Shown here piece by piece: positions 22,921 through 34,505 of a stretch of 64,000 nt of DNA; positions within the stretch are counted from its first letter, which is position 1, and each line of letters opens with the position of its first letter. The notes beneath the pieces are model-generated. The model was not told the DNA's origin, did no database searches, and saw only the letters and a list, made by a program, of their open reading frames with translations. Made by a program: the position numbers and the translations under genes. This DNA is from Acorus gramineus. Its lineage: Eukaryota > Streptophyta > Magnoliopsida > Acorales > Acoraceae. The stretch lies in NCBI GenBank assembly GCA_030737835.1, contig JAUJYN010000026.1, positions 2,177,602 to 2,241,601 of the forward strand, written 5' to 3'.

Positions 22921-23617
22921 AGCGTGACCTTGTTATCCATTGGGTTTCCACCCATGTTTTCCTTGAAAGGAAATTGCTTTAGTATTGAACCGTTGTATTG
23001 GTGATTGGTTTCCAGCCATTCACTGAGCTTGTTGTTATGTCTGTGTCATTTGGAGCCATTTCGGTTAAGCCTTGGTCACATCTGGGTCATTCAGGCCTTT
23101 TTCTTTTTTCAATCGGAGTCGCTAAAATTTTGGCTTTTAGCTACCTGCGGGAGTTAGAGTGTTTTGATTGAAAATCTAACTGCATATTATGGGTCTTGGT
23201 ATCGTTTAGTACTACCCATAAAAATTTCATCGAATTCCGGTAACGTTTTGAAAAATATGCAGTTCCGAATCGCATCCGGGTTTTGAGAGTTCCTAGTGGG
23301 TCGAATAGTGTGAGATATTTTGGGGATGTGGTAACCCTTGGTAACCTTACCCCCACCTTGCTTAGGGGTGAAGCAACCTTTGGTTATTTGTTACGTGAGT
23401 GGGTGAGCCTAACCCTAACCTCACCCCCCCTTAAGGTCACCCCTAGGCACTATTTGGGCACGAAAAAGAACTTTTTGCCCTCTCTCTCTCTCCCCCTCTC
23501 TCCCAACTCATGGAACACTTTTCCTCCCTCTCTTATGGCTCTCTTTCTCCCCAAGTGTTTGGTTTTATGCCAAGGAGAAGAAGATGGAGCAAGAAGAGGA
23601 GGTGCAAGCACAAGAAG

Positions 23618-23700
23618 GTGAGTTTGTGCATGTGTTGTTGTTGTTGTGGTTTCTCCTCTCTCCAGCACCCTCTCATGTCTTTTCCCCCTCTGATTTGCAG
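23618..23700 (+). other. Predicted LTR leader intron 1
   Basis: Donor CAAGAAG|GTGAGT and acceptor TCTGATTTGCAG|CC are both near plant consensus; 83 nt, at the lower end of plant intron sizes. Confidence 0.8.
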
Positions 23701-23811
23701 CCAAAGAAGGCTGAGGAGGGCTGTGGAGGTGGTGGTAGTGGTGGTGGTGGTTGAGGTGGTCGCGGGAGCATCGAGGGCCCCCGAATCTCCCCCTTTCATT
23801 CCCCTCCCTAG

Positions 23812-24375
23812 GTAAGCTCTTCCCCTTCTTTTCTTGGTTTTTCATGGCTTAGGGGGTTGTTGGGAGGTCATGCATGCTAGGTAATTGGTTTAGGGTGAGT
23901 GAGAAGTGTGGGGGAGGGGTTAAAAGGGGTTAAAAAGGGGTTAAGGAAGGCTAGGCGCGCACAAGGGTATGTCTGCGCGCGTGCGCGCACAAGCACGCGC
24001 GCAGAAGGGCAGTGGCAGGCGCAGGCAGGGTGCGCGCAGGACGTGCGCGAGGACACTGGCAGGGAGCGGGGTGGGCGTAGGACGTGCGCGCGAGTGCGCG
24101 CGTGCATGGCAGTTCGCCTGGGCGTGTGTCTGGGTGCGCGGCTAGGTGCCAGTGCACGCGCGCGCGTGCGTGCGCGTGCGTGCACGTGCTGGGGCATGCG
24201 TGGGGCTGGCCAAGGGCTCGGGTAGGTGCTAGAGCACTTGGGCATGCGTGCGTACGCGCATGCTAGCATGCGTGCGAGCCCATATGCGTGCATGTCTAAG
24301 TCTTTGGTAATTCTAGTGATTTCTAAGTGTTAAATTGTGATGTTACTCACCAAATTTGATGCCCTTACCTTGCAG
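23812..24375 (+). other. Predicted LTR leader intron 2 (GC-rich)
   Basis: Donor CCCTAG|GTAAGC, acceptor TTACCTTGCAG|ATCTCG, 564 nt, with GTTACTCACC upstream as a possible branch point. The interior is the GC-rich kind, unlike the AT-rich interior in B0, Bx and the minus solo B LTR. Confidence 0.8.
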
Positions 24376-26146
24376 ATCTCGTCGGATGGGATGCGCGAGG
24401 TCCCGGGTTGCGGTGAGTGGTTCGATCCAATCCCCCCCCCTCGGGATGCGCTCGACGCGCGTAGTCGCGCGTCGCGCATCGATGGGGCCCCCTAGCTATA
24501 CTACTTGTGTAGATAAGTAGTATGGCCATGCTTAAGCTATAATATGTAGATATCTTGCATGCTAGGCTTATATACATGAATGATTGTGTTGCATGAGCCC
24601 CTCTAGTATCGGCATGTATTTTTTTGTAATGTGTATTGATGTATAGAATATGGCATGCCTTAGGTAGTATTGTAATACTACTCCCACCATATTAATTGGA
24701 ATATCCAATATGATTAAGTCTGGGTTAATAACGGGCACCTGCCTAATATTCCCTTGCGATAAGACTCGAGGGCGTGGTGTAGTTGTTGCGCCCATGCTAA
24801 TGGGGCAAAGCTATGACCAGCTTCATGAGATGATGATCTCTCTCGCCCTCTCCCTCTGAACGAACTGATTAGTAGATGCGATTTCCTACTCGACTCAGGT
24901 TCGTTTGGAATATTGGCATGCACCTGTTAGTGCGCGAGATCACGCTTGACCCTTTCTTTTAAGTTGGTGATATCCAACGCATGCTTAAGTTATGCCTTGT
25001 GTGCTTATATGATTAATGACCACGTATGCATGTTTAAGTGGGCCATACCATGTATGCATGTTGTATGATTTGTTGTTTATGATGTAAATCCATGTTAGGG
25101 GTCACCCTTATGGACAATTATTAGATGATTGTGCATATGGTTCATGCACATAGCCAGATATAATTCTCATGGATATATTTATATGCGCATGTTAAAAAGT
25201 GATAGGCCTATCTGAAATAGGAGTGGGTATGACCCACTGTCGGGTTGTACCTTATTAGTTAGAGCGCTAGCGATGTAATCTCCCCGTGCATCCGAGTGAA
25301 GCACTCGTTCGGAATTCAGGAGAATTCAATTATCTTATCGGTTTTATTAAGCCGATAGTTGGGGCATTAAGCTAGGCCTACCCGTGCTAGGCATGTATAT
25401 GAACCGCCTGTTGGGTTATGTGCCTTGGGATTATTTCTGCGTGAGAGCAGAGGCAACCCCCCCCTTGTGTCCGAGCGACGCAACCGTGTGGGAGTACAAT
25501 AGTGTTTGCTATCATCGATATGTGATTATCGAGAGTAGTTGTTTTTCCATTGGGTTCGCTTTGCGAACATGGAGTGTTTCCTCCCAATGTCATCCGTGTT
25601 GAAGCGGCCCAGGTTGTAGCTGTCTTGACAGAGGGCCCCCACCTGTAGGTACTATCGATGCATGCGGCAAGATGTACTGATCGTGGGGGTATACCAGGTA
25701 GAGGCTACCTGGGAGAGGGCTAACGAATGATATTGCGAGCGTGGAATCATTCTCCCCTTCGTTGGATCCGATGTAGGAACTTCCCGGCGTTGAAAAAGCT
25801 GTCCTGACAGAGGGCTCCCATCCGTAGGTACCACCGAGGCGTTCGGAAGCGTACTGATCGTGGGAGTATACCAGGTAGTGACTACCCGGGGAAAGGGCTA
25901 CCGGTGGACCAAGGGTGTAGAGCAATCTAAGTCTCTTCCAAAAGTCCTATGTCACCTCTAAAGGGTGAGGGTGAGGATGAGGTGAAGACACATCGCCGCG
26001 TGACCCATTCGTTGTTCGACCGTTCCCATAGTTGTTGGGTCCGGTTGCGTATCGATGTTGAAAGACATCGTGGGGCAGTTATCCCGATGTAGATGATCTA
26101 GTAGCATTGTGTAGACCAGTAATTCTGGGTCTCTTCGACCAACGAT

Positions 26147-26151
26147 ATGGT
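26147..26151. repeat. Target-site duplication of A2 (left)
   Basis: ATGGT, identical to 35954-35958. Joining the flanks restores the sequence found intact near 45085 (caacggtatggtctctcccc). Confidence 0.95.
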
Positions 26152-26699
26152 TGTCACGCCCCAGGGCGGCCAACCCCGGAACGCGGCAAATGTATACATA
26201 TCATATCAGAAACCTACACAGGAGGTCAACAATATATATCATACACAATAAACAGAATGACACACAACGACAAGAAGCTGACATGATATATACACCTAAT
26301 GCGGAAGCAAAAGACTGAATCTGTGAATAAACATTCTACAGACTCGATACACAATCATACGTCCTGTGAGAGCCAATATACACAAATATATAACTGAACA
26401 TATACAAACGTGCTCAGCACGAAAATACAATACATACAGCCAAGGAGAGGGATGCTGATAGCCTCTGGTACTCGCGGACGTAGCGCTGCTCCGCTACTGA
26501 AGAAATCCCTCGGAAAGCTCCAACTGCTGCTCCGGCTCCAGCTCCAGCTCAGTGGCAACTGGGGAAAAACATATGCGAGGGGTGAGCCACACGCTCAGTG
26601 AATGGCACAACCCATGCATCACAGACAATATTGACCACAACATATTAATCCAGCCATTCATCCCGCCTCAAAGGGGCAGGAACAACATAACCATTTATC

Positions 26700-26965
26700 C
26701 AATCCAGATCATACCCTCACCCTTACCCCTCAACAGGGGACTCAGGATTTTGGGACTAACTATCATCAATAAACAAGACCAGCGGGTCGCTTATCGCCTA
26801 CCCACTACACCCTCACCCTCACCTTTCCAAAGGTGACATAGGATTTTGGGACTGATAAACATTCATAAACAAAACCAGTGGGTCGCTCATCGACAACCCA
26901 CTACACCCTCACCCTCACCCTACCACGGGTGACATAGGATTTTGGGACTGACTAGGCTGTTGGTC
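26700..26965 (-). repeat. G-rich tandem repeat, three units
   Basis: Three units with CACCCTCACCCTYACCYC followed by acataggattttgggactga; the sense strand is G-rich. The sister LTR has the equivalent at 33205-33460, with one unit differing (caaaggtgac versus acgggtgac), suggesting copying between units. Confidence 0.75.
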
Positions 26966-27281
26966 ACCCTTGGTCCACCGATAGTCTCTCCTCACTCCGC
27001 GGTTGTTTGGCCACTCCCATGTTCAGCACAGTCCTTCATCAAACCAGGAGGCGCCTACTAGTGGGAGCCCCTGCACGGGACAACCTGTCTAACGCCGAGG
27101 TAGTCTCTAACGGATCCAACGCAGGGCAACAGAACAGCCTATCCATCGCATATGATCCACTCGGATCCGCCGACAACGCATCTCTCCAACTCAAATGTCA
27201 TGAACTCTTCAGAGTTCCTCCAGCGCGCATAACCAAGATGCGGGGAAACAGTACAATCAAAAGCAGTGTTGGAATACCACT

Positions 27282-27401
27282 GGGGGAAAGAAACTCGGGA
27301 GGGCGGCGTGAGTTCCCGATACAGGGTACCCCGACAACCAAACAAGGAACACGGAGTACCCTAACACGGGTCTCACCGCTGTCCTCGCAAGGTCCCTCCC
27401 C
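27282..27401 (-). mobile_element. MITE-like module, copy 4
   Basis: Module of 120 bp from GGGGGAAAGAAACTCGGGAGG to the complement of GGGGAGGGACCTTGCGAGG; its sister copy is at 33783-33902. Confidence 0.75.
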
Positions 27402-27536
27402 TATAATATTCACTACTCATGCTAATAATCATACCAAACATACAACTCTAACGTTCTGAATTCCTCAGAACCCACCAGGGCGCATAACTACGATGCGGGG
27501 AACATGCATAAGGTTATAACATGGTGAAATATTCTT

Positions 27537-27656
27537 GGGGGAAAGCAACTCGGGAGGGCAGCGTGAGTTCCCGTTATAGGACGCTCCGACAACCAAACAA
27601 GGAACACGGTGTACCCTAACCCGGGTCTCACCGCTGTCCTCGCAAGGCCCCTCCCC
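27537..27656 (-). mobile_element. MITE-like module, copy 5
   Basis: Second module of the LTR, with the core CAACCAAACAAGGAACACGG; its sister copy is at 34038-34158. Confidence 0.75.
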
Positions 27657-28004
27657 TAAAATAATCACTATAACATGCAATTCAACAGATACTAGTATTT
27701 AATTTAATAAATAAAACTAGTAGGACACATGCATAGGCCGGGTTTCCTAGCATGTAAACAGGGGACATGCTGCAAGGCTCATATGCATATCCTAAGGGGC
27801 AAGTCCCTAACATGCAAAGACTAGGGAAGCATGCATTCTACACATAAATTATACAATCATGGATACATATTATTGCAGGTTAATATTCATCCAAGACGCC
27901 CCAGGAGAGGTCGGTATACGCCCAAGTGCGTATAACACCTCTCGACTGGGTTGGATTGTCCCACTCACCAGTATCTGGGTCGACGCGCGACCGTCTGTCG
28001 AGAT

Positions 28005-28904
28005 CTGCAAGACAGTATTATTTGGTAAGTATTAATCCACAATTATCATTAAATACATAACACACACAACCAAACATCCAACACTTCCCCAACAACTACC
28101 CGCGGCCTCGGCAACCACCCGCACGGCCCCCGGCAACCACCCGCACGGTCGGCCACCGCCCGGACGCGCCACCGCGGGCCCCGCACGCCTCGCGCCGGTC
28201 CGCGAGCACCCCGCGCGCCCCCGCACGCAGTGCCCCGCCTCGCGCGCACCCCGCGCGCACCTCCGCCACCTCGCCGCACCTCGCGCGCACCTCGCACGCA
28301 CCTCGCACGCCTTGCCGCACCTCGCGCGCACCTCGCACGCCTGCCGCACCTCGCGCGCACCTCGCACGCACCTCCTCCGCGCCCTCCGCGCACCACCACG
28401 CACTCGCCGCGGCCTCCGCGCACGCCACGGCCTCGGCCACCTCGCGCACCACGCCTCCGCGCCTCAGCCACCTCGCGCACGCACGCCTCCGCTGCCTCAG
28501 CCACCTCGCGCACGCACGCCTCCGCTGCCTCAGCCACCTCGCGCGCCCGCGCGACCTGCTCCACGCGCGCCAGCCGCCCAGCACCCGCCTCTGCTCGCCC
28601 AGCACCGGCGCCCTGCACCAGGCCCGCGCGCCCTCGCGCGCACGCCGCGCGCCCGCGCACGCACGCGCGCCTGCCCGCGCGCACCCGACCTGGCGCCGCC
28701 CGGGGCTGCTGCTGCTGCTGCTGCTTGGCCCGGACGACCTGCCGCAGCCCGAGCGCCACCACCACTGCCCGAGACCACCCAAACCACCTTCCAACCACCC
28801 CCGACCGCCCTCCGACGACCCCCACAGCCGCCCACCACCCCCAAACACAAAAACCCCTCCCTAGCATTCATCTAAGCAAGAAAAAGGAGGGAAAGAAGGC
28901 TTAC
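28005..28904 (-). other. Predicted LTR leader intron 2 (GC-rich)
   Basis: Minus-strand donor CCTCG|GTAAGC, acceptor GTCTTGCAG|ATCTCG, 900 nt. Repeated CACCTCGCACGC-type units differ in number from the sister LTR. A (CTG)n run lies near 28707-28724. Confidence 0.78.
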
Positions 28905-29492
28905 CGAGGGGAGGGAGCGAAGTCCGGACGCTCTCCACGCGCCGAAACCCTTCCCAAAAGCCTTCTCACGCCCCGATCTAGCTCCACCACCAATATGGGC
29001 CAAAACAGAGGAGAGAGAGGGGAGGTCGGGGAGGCTAAAGTCGTCGGAATTCGGATTTGAAGACACCGGTGTGTAGATCGGGACCCGATCTACACTTCCC
29101 GTGCTTTGGGTTTTCGATTTCGAGGGGTCTAGGGGGCTTGAACGGAAGAAAAACGGAGGAGGGGAGAGAGAAATCTCGACGGGAGAGACGATGAATAGTG
29201 ACGAGGTGATTTTTGATTTCTTTTAAGTAGAGCGCGACTTAAAAACCCGGATACGCCCCGGAACTGGAAAATTTTTGCAAACGATGCCGGAATTCAATGA
29301 AATTTTCGTGGGAGGTCAGAAATGGCACCAGGACACCAAATATGCAGTCAGATTTTCAATCGGAGTCCTCTAGCTCAGACGATAGCTAACAGTCTGAAAT
29401 TATGCGGTTCCGATCAAAAACCCTAAAAATTTTAAAAACCGCCAGGGCGCTCTAACGGTTACCAACAGGTTAAAAGTGACACATATATAACA

Positions 29493-29506
29493 TTATTCCC
29501 CCCTTA
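29493..29506 (-). other. Polypurine tract of A2
   Basis: Complement reads CTAAGGGGGGAATAA, directly next to the 3' LTR. Confidence 0.85.
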
Positions 29507-30142
29507 GGAAATTTTGTCCCCAAAATTCGCCAAAAACATCTAGGAGGGGAAAGATGCGGATACGCGTCGAACCTGGCCTCCATGAGCTCCCAAGTGTCCT
29601 TAACACCGGAACGGTGCTGCCATCGCACCTCGACCAACTGGACGGTCTTGGTGCAGAGCCTCCTCACGCGGCGGTCCATGATCACAATCTACTGCTCCAC
29701 GAATGACTGTCCGGCTCAGAGACGAACGGCTCGAACGGGATGACGTGAGCAGGATCGCGGACACACCTTTACCCAACTGCGAACCCACCACTCCAAGACG
29801 GAGAGGTAAGAATTGGCGCTGAGGTGAGCCTCCGAGTAAACTCCAGGAAGCTCTCCTCGCAAGAAGGGGACCACTCGAACCGGATATCCCTCCGAGTAAG
29901 GCGGGTAAAAGGAACAGCTATCTTCGAGAATCCTCGTCAAACTTCCTGCAATAACTCGCCAAACTCCGGAAGCTCCGAATCCATGCGGGGCTCGACGGTC
30001 TACGCCAATTCGACATAGCAAGCGTCTTACCCGGGTCCACAGATATCCTTCCCAGAAACCACACAGCCCAAAAGGCCTTAACCTCCAACCAAAACTCACA
30101 CCTGATCCATCACCAGCTGATGCTTCTAAGGTATCCCTTGAC
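29507..30142 (-). pseudogene. A2 pol remnant: RT end fused to chromodomain
   Basis: On the minus strand, sequence similar to the end of RT in A1 (8090-8410) runs from about 30110 to 29775. It then passes by an internal deletion straight to chromodomain sequence similar to 13290-13500. RNase H and integrase are missing and the frames are broken. It codes no functional enzyme. Confidence 0.8.
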
Positions 30143-30257
30143 TGGGAAAAGAACCTCGGGAAAGCAGCATGAAATCCCGATATAGGATACCCCGACAACC
30201 AAACAAGGAACACGAAGTATCCTAGTCCGGGTTTCAACGCCGACCTCACAAGGCCCC
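30143..30257 (-). mobile_element. MITE-like module, copy 6 (inside A2 interior)
   Basis: Lies outside an LTR. Flanks (gtatcccttgact and ttaatccag) match those of the copy in the B1 interior at 37111-37226, so A2 and B1 share this inner segment by descent. No flanking duplication is visible. Confidence 0.7.
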
Positions 30258-31100
30258 TTAATCCAGAAAGGAACACTAGAAGAAGACATCATTATTAAAG
30301 AACATTACCAACCTCACCGGATCATCTACATCTAGATAATCATCCACCGATATCCTTCAACATCCATCTCAAGACCGGACCCAACCTCTATGGGAACGGT
30401 CGAACCACGACCGAGTCACGAGGCGACGCGTCTTTGTCTCATCCACACCCTCACTCCCATCAGGAGACATATTGGGACTTTGGGAGAGACTTAGACTGTT
30501 CTCTACCCCTGGTCCACCGGTAGCCTCTCCTCCACACCGTAGGCCGCCTGGTCCGCTCCCACAATTCAGCACAGTCCGAAACCAAATCAGGAGGTGCCTA
30601 CTGAGGGGAGCCCTCTGTCAGGAAGGCCTCTCTAACGCTGAGGAGTCCCTACTCGGGTCCAACGAAGGGGAGAACGACACCATACTCGCGTCATCATCCA
30701 TTACAGGACCGAACCCAACATCATCGGGAATGGTCGAATAAACCATTTGGTCACGAGCGACCCGTCTTCGCCTCATCCACACCCTCACTCCGAAAGGAGA
30801 CATTTTGGGACTTTGGGAGAGACTTAGACTGCTCTCTACCCCTGGTCCACCGGTAGCCTCTCCCCGCTCCGTAGCTCGCCTGGTCCTCTGACCGGGAGCC
30901 TGTCTAACGCCGGGGCTGTACTACGCGGATCCAACTAAGGGGAGAGCGATTCCACGCTCGCGACACCATTCAATAACCTCTTACCGGTAGCCCCTACCTA
31001 GCATACTCCCAAATTCAGTACTCCTCCGATTGCATCGGCGGTACCTACTGATGGGAACTCACTGCCAGGACAGCTAAAACCCGGCTTCCTTAACCCAATC
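30258..31100 (-). repeat. Family B LTR-like filler inside A2
   Basis: Minus-orientation sequence resembling the repeat zone of the B LTR (compare 30310-30480 with 17430-17580: ggatcatctacatc, gaccggacccaac, atgggaacgg). Two similar blocks end in ctggtccaccggtagcc. It replaces the protease-RT region and makes the interior chimeric. Confidence 0.75.
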
Positions 31101-31115
31101 AACCGCTCTTGACAC

Positions 31116-32537
31116 TCACTCATCCAAATACCCCCACACACTTGCATAATAACCACCAATTACACACACAACTATCCTTATACTAGAAAGCTGGGAACAC
31201 AAGATGATACCTCGAACCATGACACCCGAAGGCTGCGCCTCCTCGGCCGTAAGCGCTGCAACTCTGCCTTGAACCAACCGCGGCTGAGGAACAGGAGCAC
31301 GCCTCGCCGGCTGCACTGGCTGCTGCTGGCGCTGAGGCTGCTGCTGCTGCTGCTGGCGCGGAAGCTGCTGCTGCAAGAACGGCGGCTGCTGAGGTGGCAC
31401 TCGGGGTCGGTCAGCATCTGGGCAATTGTATCTGATATGCCCGATGCGCTGACAATGAAAACAGCGCCGCTTCTCCGGCTGCCAGGACTGGATGGGCACT
31501 GCTGCAATGGGCGCCGGATCCCATACTGGCACCGCATCTGCTGGAGGAGAGGCAGCCGCTGACTGCTCGAAGCGGGGCCTCTTCCTCTTGCGCTGCCCCT
31601 GGTCCCGACTCCCGGAAGGACCCTGATCTGAAGAAGGGGTCGGAGCCCGCACTTGAATCCCGAGGTCTCTCTCGACGGTCTTCGCCCGAGACACTACGTC
31701 GGAGTACCTCGTGAAAGCGTGGGCAGTGACATGCACCCGGATAGCGCTGCTGAGACCCAGCTCGAATCGCCGGCACCTCGTGACCTCATCCGTCACCAAG
31801 GCTGGAGCAAATCTGGACAGACTCGTGAAGCGCGTAGAGTAGTCAGCGACGGACATAGTGCCCTGAGTCAGCTGCTCAAACTCCCGCTCCACTAGCTGGC
31901 GCGTCGAGAACGGGAAGTACTCATCCAAGAAGTACCTCCGGAATCCCGCCCATGAAAGCCGCTCCACTCCCTCTGGAATGTCCACCACTCGGGTAGCCCA
32001 CCAGTCGGCGGCATCACCCTTCAGCATGAAAGTGGCCAAGGCGACTCGCTGGCGATCGGTGCAAAGCATGGCCGCGAAGATCACATCCACCTCCCTCAAC
32101 CAACGCTCTGGCGCAAGAGGATCTGCCGACTGCCCATGAAACTCGGGAGGATGGAGCTTTAGAAAGGCGTTGAGGCCACTCTGCTGCACTCGCGCTGCAG
32201 CCTCTAGCTCCTCCTCCCTCTGCAGGGGATCCTCAACTCCTACTGCCGGAACTGCCACAGGAACTGGGGGTACATCGGGTACCACAGGCGGATCTGCCAC
32301 CAAGGGGACCTGCGGAACTGCCTCGCGGGCCGCCCTCAGCTCCTGAATCTCTCTAGCCTGCTCTGCTATCATCCGCGTCTGTGTCTCCACCAAATCTGCC
32401 AACCGAGCGAAAGCACGCTCCCAAGCAGGAGGCTCCTGCGTCAAGGGCTCTCCGGTAGCATCCTCGTCTCTGGTAGGTCCGGAAACCTCCAAAGACCGAG
32501 AGGGACCTCGTCCGCGCCGTCCTCTGCGAGGAGGCAT
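31116..32537 (-). CDS. gag: Gag polyprotein of A2, 473 codons
   Basis: Forms the particle in which element RNA is packaged and copied. The start at 32537 is the first ATG after the primer site and opens MPPRRGRRGRGPSRS; B1 has the same start (MPPR) at 36781. Residues about 40-70 look like a coiled coil (LADLVETQTRMIAEQAREI). Residues about 130-260 are the gag capsid-like domain (AERWLREVDVIF, LKGDAADWWATR). A zinc knuckle, CX2CX4HX4C, lies at residues about 359-372 (31422-31463), followed by a glutamine-rich linker. The last 30 or so residues are novel because the frame leaves gag near 31195, just before the protease site. It is the only long intact element gene in the window. Confidence 0.92.
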   Translation of the reverse strand: MPPRRGRRGRGPSRSLEVSGPTRDEDATGEPLTQEPPAWERAFARLADLVETQTRMIAEQAREIQELRAAREAVPQVPLVADPPVVPDVPPVPVAVPAVGVEDPLQREEELEAAARVQQSGLNAFLKLHPPEFHGQSADPLAPERWLREVDVIFAAMLCTDRQRVALATFMLKGDAADWWATRVVDIPEGVERLSWAGFRRYFLDEYFPFSTRQLVEREFEQLTQGTMSVADYSTRFTSLSRFAPALVTDEVTRCRRFELGLSSAIRVHVTAHAFTRYSDVVSRAKTVERDLGIQVRAPTPSSDQGPSGSRDQGQRKRKRPRFEQSAAASPPADAVPVWDPAPIAAVPIQSWQPEKRRCFHCQRIGHIRYNCPDADRPRVPPQQPPFLQQQLPRQQQQQQPQRQQQPVQPARRAPVPQPRLVQGRVAALTAEEAQPSGVMVRGIILCSQLSSIRIVVCVIGGYYASVWGYLDE

Positions 32538-32638
32538 ATCAGCACCCTAAGAAAACCAGACACTAGGATCAGAATACTCATCTCGAAATCCTAGGACTCA
32601 TCTCTACGAAAGGAAGACTATTGGCTCTGACAGGACCA

Positions 32639-32651
32639 GGCTCTGATACCA
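32639..32651 (-). other. Primer binding site of A2
   Basis: Complement reads TGGTATCAGAGCC, complementary to the 3' end of plant initiator-Met tRNA, five bases inside the LTR end. Confidence 0.94.
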
Positions 32652-33782
32652 ACTTTTGTCACGCCCCAGGGCGGCCAACCCCGGAACGCGGCAAGTGTAT
32701 ATATAATATCAGAACTACACAGGAGGTCAACAATATATATCATACACAATAAACAGAATGACACACAACGACAAGAAGCTGACATGATATATACACCTAA
32801 TGCGGAAGCAAAAGACTGAATCTGTGAATAAACATTCTACAGACTCGATACACAATCATACGTCCTGTGAGAGCCAATATACACAAATATATAACTGAAC
32901 ATATACAAACGTGCTCAGCACGAAAATACAATACATACAGCCAAGGAAAGGGATGCTGATAGCCTCTGGTACTCGCGGACGTAGCGCTGCTCCGCTACTG
33001 AAGAAATCCCTCGGAAAGCTCCAACTGCTGCTCCGGCTCCAGCTCCAGCTCAGTGGCAACTGGGGAAAAACATATGCGAGGGGTGAGCCACACGCTCAGT
33101 GAATGGCACAACCCATGCATCACAGACAATATTGACCACAACATATTAATCCAGCCATTCATCCCGCCTCAAAGGGGCAGGAACAACATAACCATTTATC
33201 CAATCCAGATCATACCCTCACCCTTACCCCTCAACAGGGGACTCAGGATTTTGGGACTAACTATCATCAATAAACAAGACCAGCGGGTCGCTTATCGCCT
33301 ACCCACTACACCCTCACCCTCACCCTACCACGGGTGACATAGGATTTTGGGACTGATAAACATTCATAAACAAAACCAGTGGGTCGCTCATCGACAACCC
33401 ACTACACCCTCACCCTCACCCTACCACGGGTGACATAGGATTTTGGGACTGACTAGGCTGTTGGTCACCCTTGGTCCACCGATAGTCTCTCCTCACTCCG
33501 CGGTTGTTTGGCCACTCCCATGTTCAGCACAGTCCTTCATCAAACCAGGAGGCGCCTACTAGTGGGAGCCCCTGCACGGGACAACCTGTCTAACGCCGAG
33601 GTAGTCTCTAACGGATCCAACGCAGGGCAACAGAACAGCCTATCCATCGCATATGATCCACTCGGATCCGCCGACAACGCATCTCTCCAACTCAAATGTC
33701 ATGAACTCTTCAGAGTTCCTCCAGCGCGCATAACCAAGATGCGGGGAAACAGTACAATCAAAAGCAGTGTTGGAATACCACT

Positions 33783-33902
33783 GGGGGAAAGAAACTCGGG
33801 AGGGCGGCGTGAGTTCCCGATACAGGGTACCCCGACAACCAAACAAGGAACACGGAGTACCCTAACACGGGTCTCACCGCTGTCCTCGCAAGGTCCCTCC
33901 CC
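33783..33902 (-). mobile_element. MITE-like module, copy 7
   Basis: Sister of the module at 27282-27401, duplicated with the LTR. Confidence 0.75.
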
Positions 33903-34037
33903 TATAATATTCACTACTCATGCTAATAATCATACCAAACATACAACTCTAACGTTCTGAATTCCTCAGAACCCACCAGGGCGCATAACTACGATGCGGG
34001 GAACATGCATAAGGTTATATCATAGTGAAATATTCTT

Positions 34038-34158
34038 GGGGGAAAGCAACTCGGGAGGGCAGCGTGAGTTCCCGTTATAGGACGCTCCGACAACCAAACA
34101 AGGAACACGGTGTACCCTAACCCGGGTCTCACCGCTGTCCTCGCAAGGCCCCTCCCCT
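34038..34158 (-). mobile_element. MITE-like module, copy 8
   Basis: Sister of the module at 27537-27656, duplicated with the LTR. Confidence 0.75.
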
Positions 34159-34505
34159 AAAATAATCACTATAACATGCAATTCAACAGATACTAGTATT
34201 TAATTTAATAAATAAAACTAGTAGGACACATGCATAGGCCGGGTTTCCTAGCATGTAAACAGGGGACATGCTGCAAGGCTCATATGCATATCCTAAGGGG
34301 CAAGTCCCTAACATGCAAAGACTAGGGAAGCATGCATTCTACACATAAATTATACAATCATGGATACATATTATTGCAGGTTAATATTCATCCAAGACGC
34401 CCCAGGAGAGGTCGGTATACGCCCAAGTGCGTATAACACCTCTCGACTGGGTTGGATTGTCCCACTCACCAGTATCTGGGTCGACGCGCGACCGTCTGTC
34501 GAGAT

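Larger units (their letters stand above)
20438..23032 (+). mobile_element. Family B solo LTR (B0), segment 3 of 4
   Basis: Continues B0 after the minus solo LTR and runs to cattcactgagcttgt, where element B1 is inserted. The remaining LTR tail is at 45806-46222. It includes the AT-rich intron 2 and G-rich repeat units at 22540-22920. Confidence 0.87.
23033..26151 (+). repeat. B1 5' LTR, first part
   Basis: Starts TGTTATGTCTGTGTCATTTGG and is cut at 26151 by A2, inside the G-rich repeat zone. It carries the GC-rich type of intron 2. Confidence 0.9.
26152..29492 (-). repeat. A2 3' LTR
   Basis: Complement of TGTTATATATGTGTCAC ends at 29492 and complement of GGGCGTGACA starts at 26152. It holds three G-rich units (about 26700-26965) and two MITE-like modules. 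The TATA position is degraded. Confidence 0.94.

Noticed and set aside
26700-27660. Regularly repeated blocks as a CRISPR array
   Set aside because: Plant nuclear sequence; the repeats belong to LTRs, with unequal spacing and related spacers.
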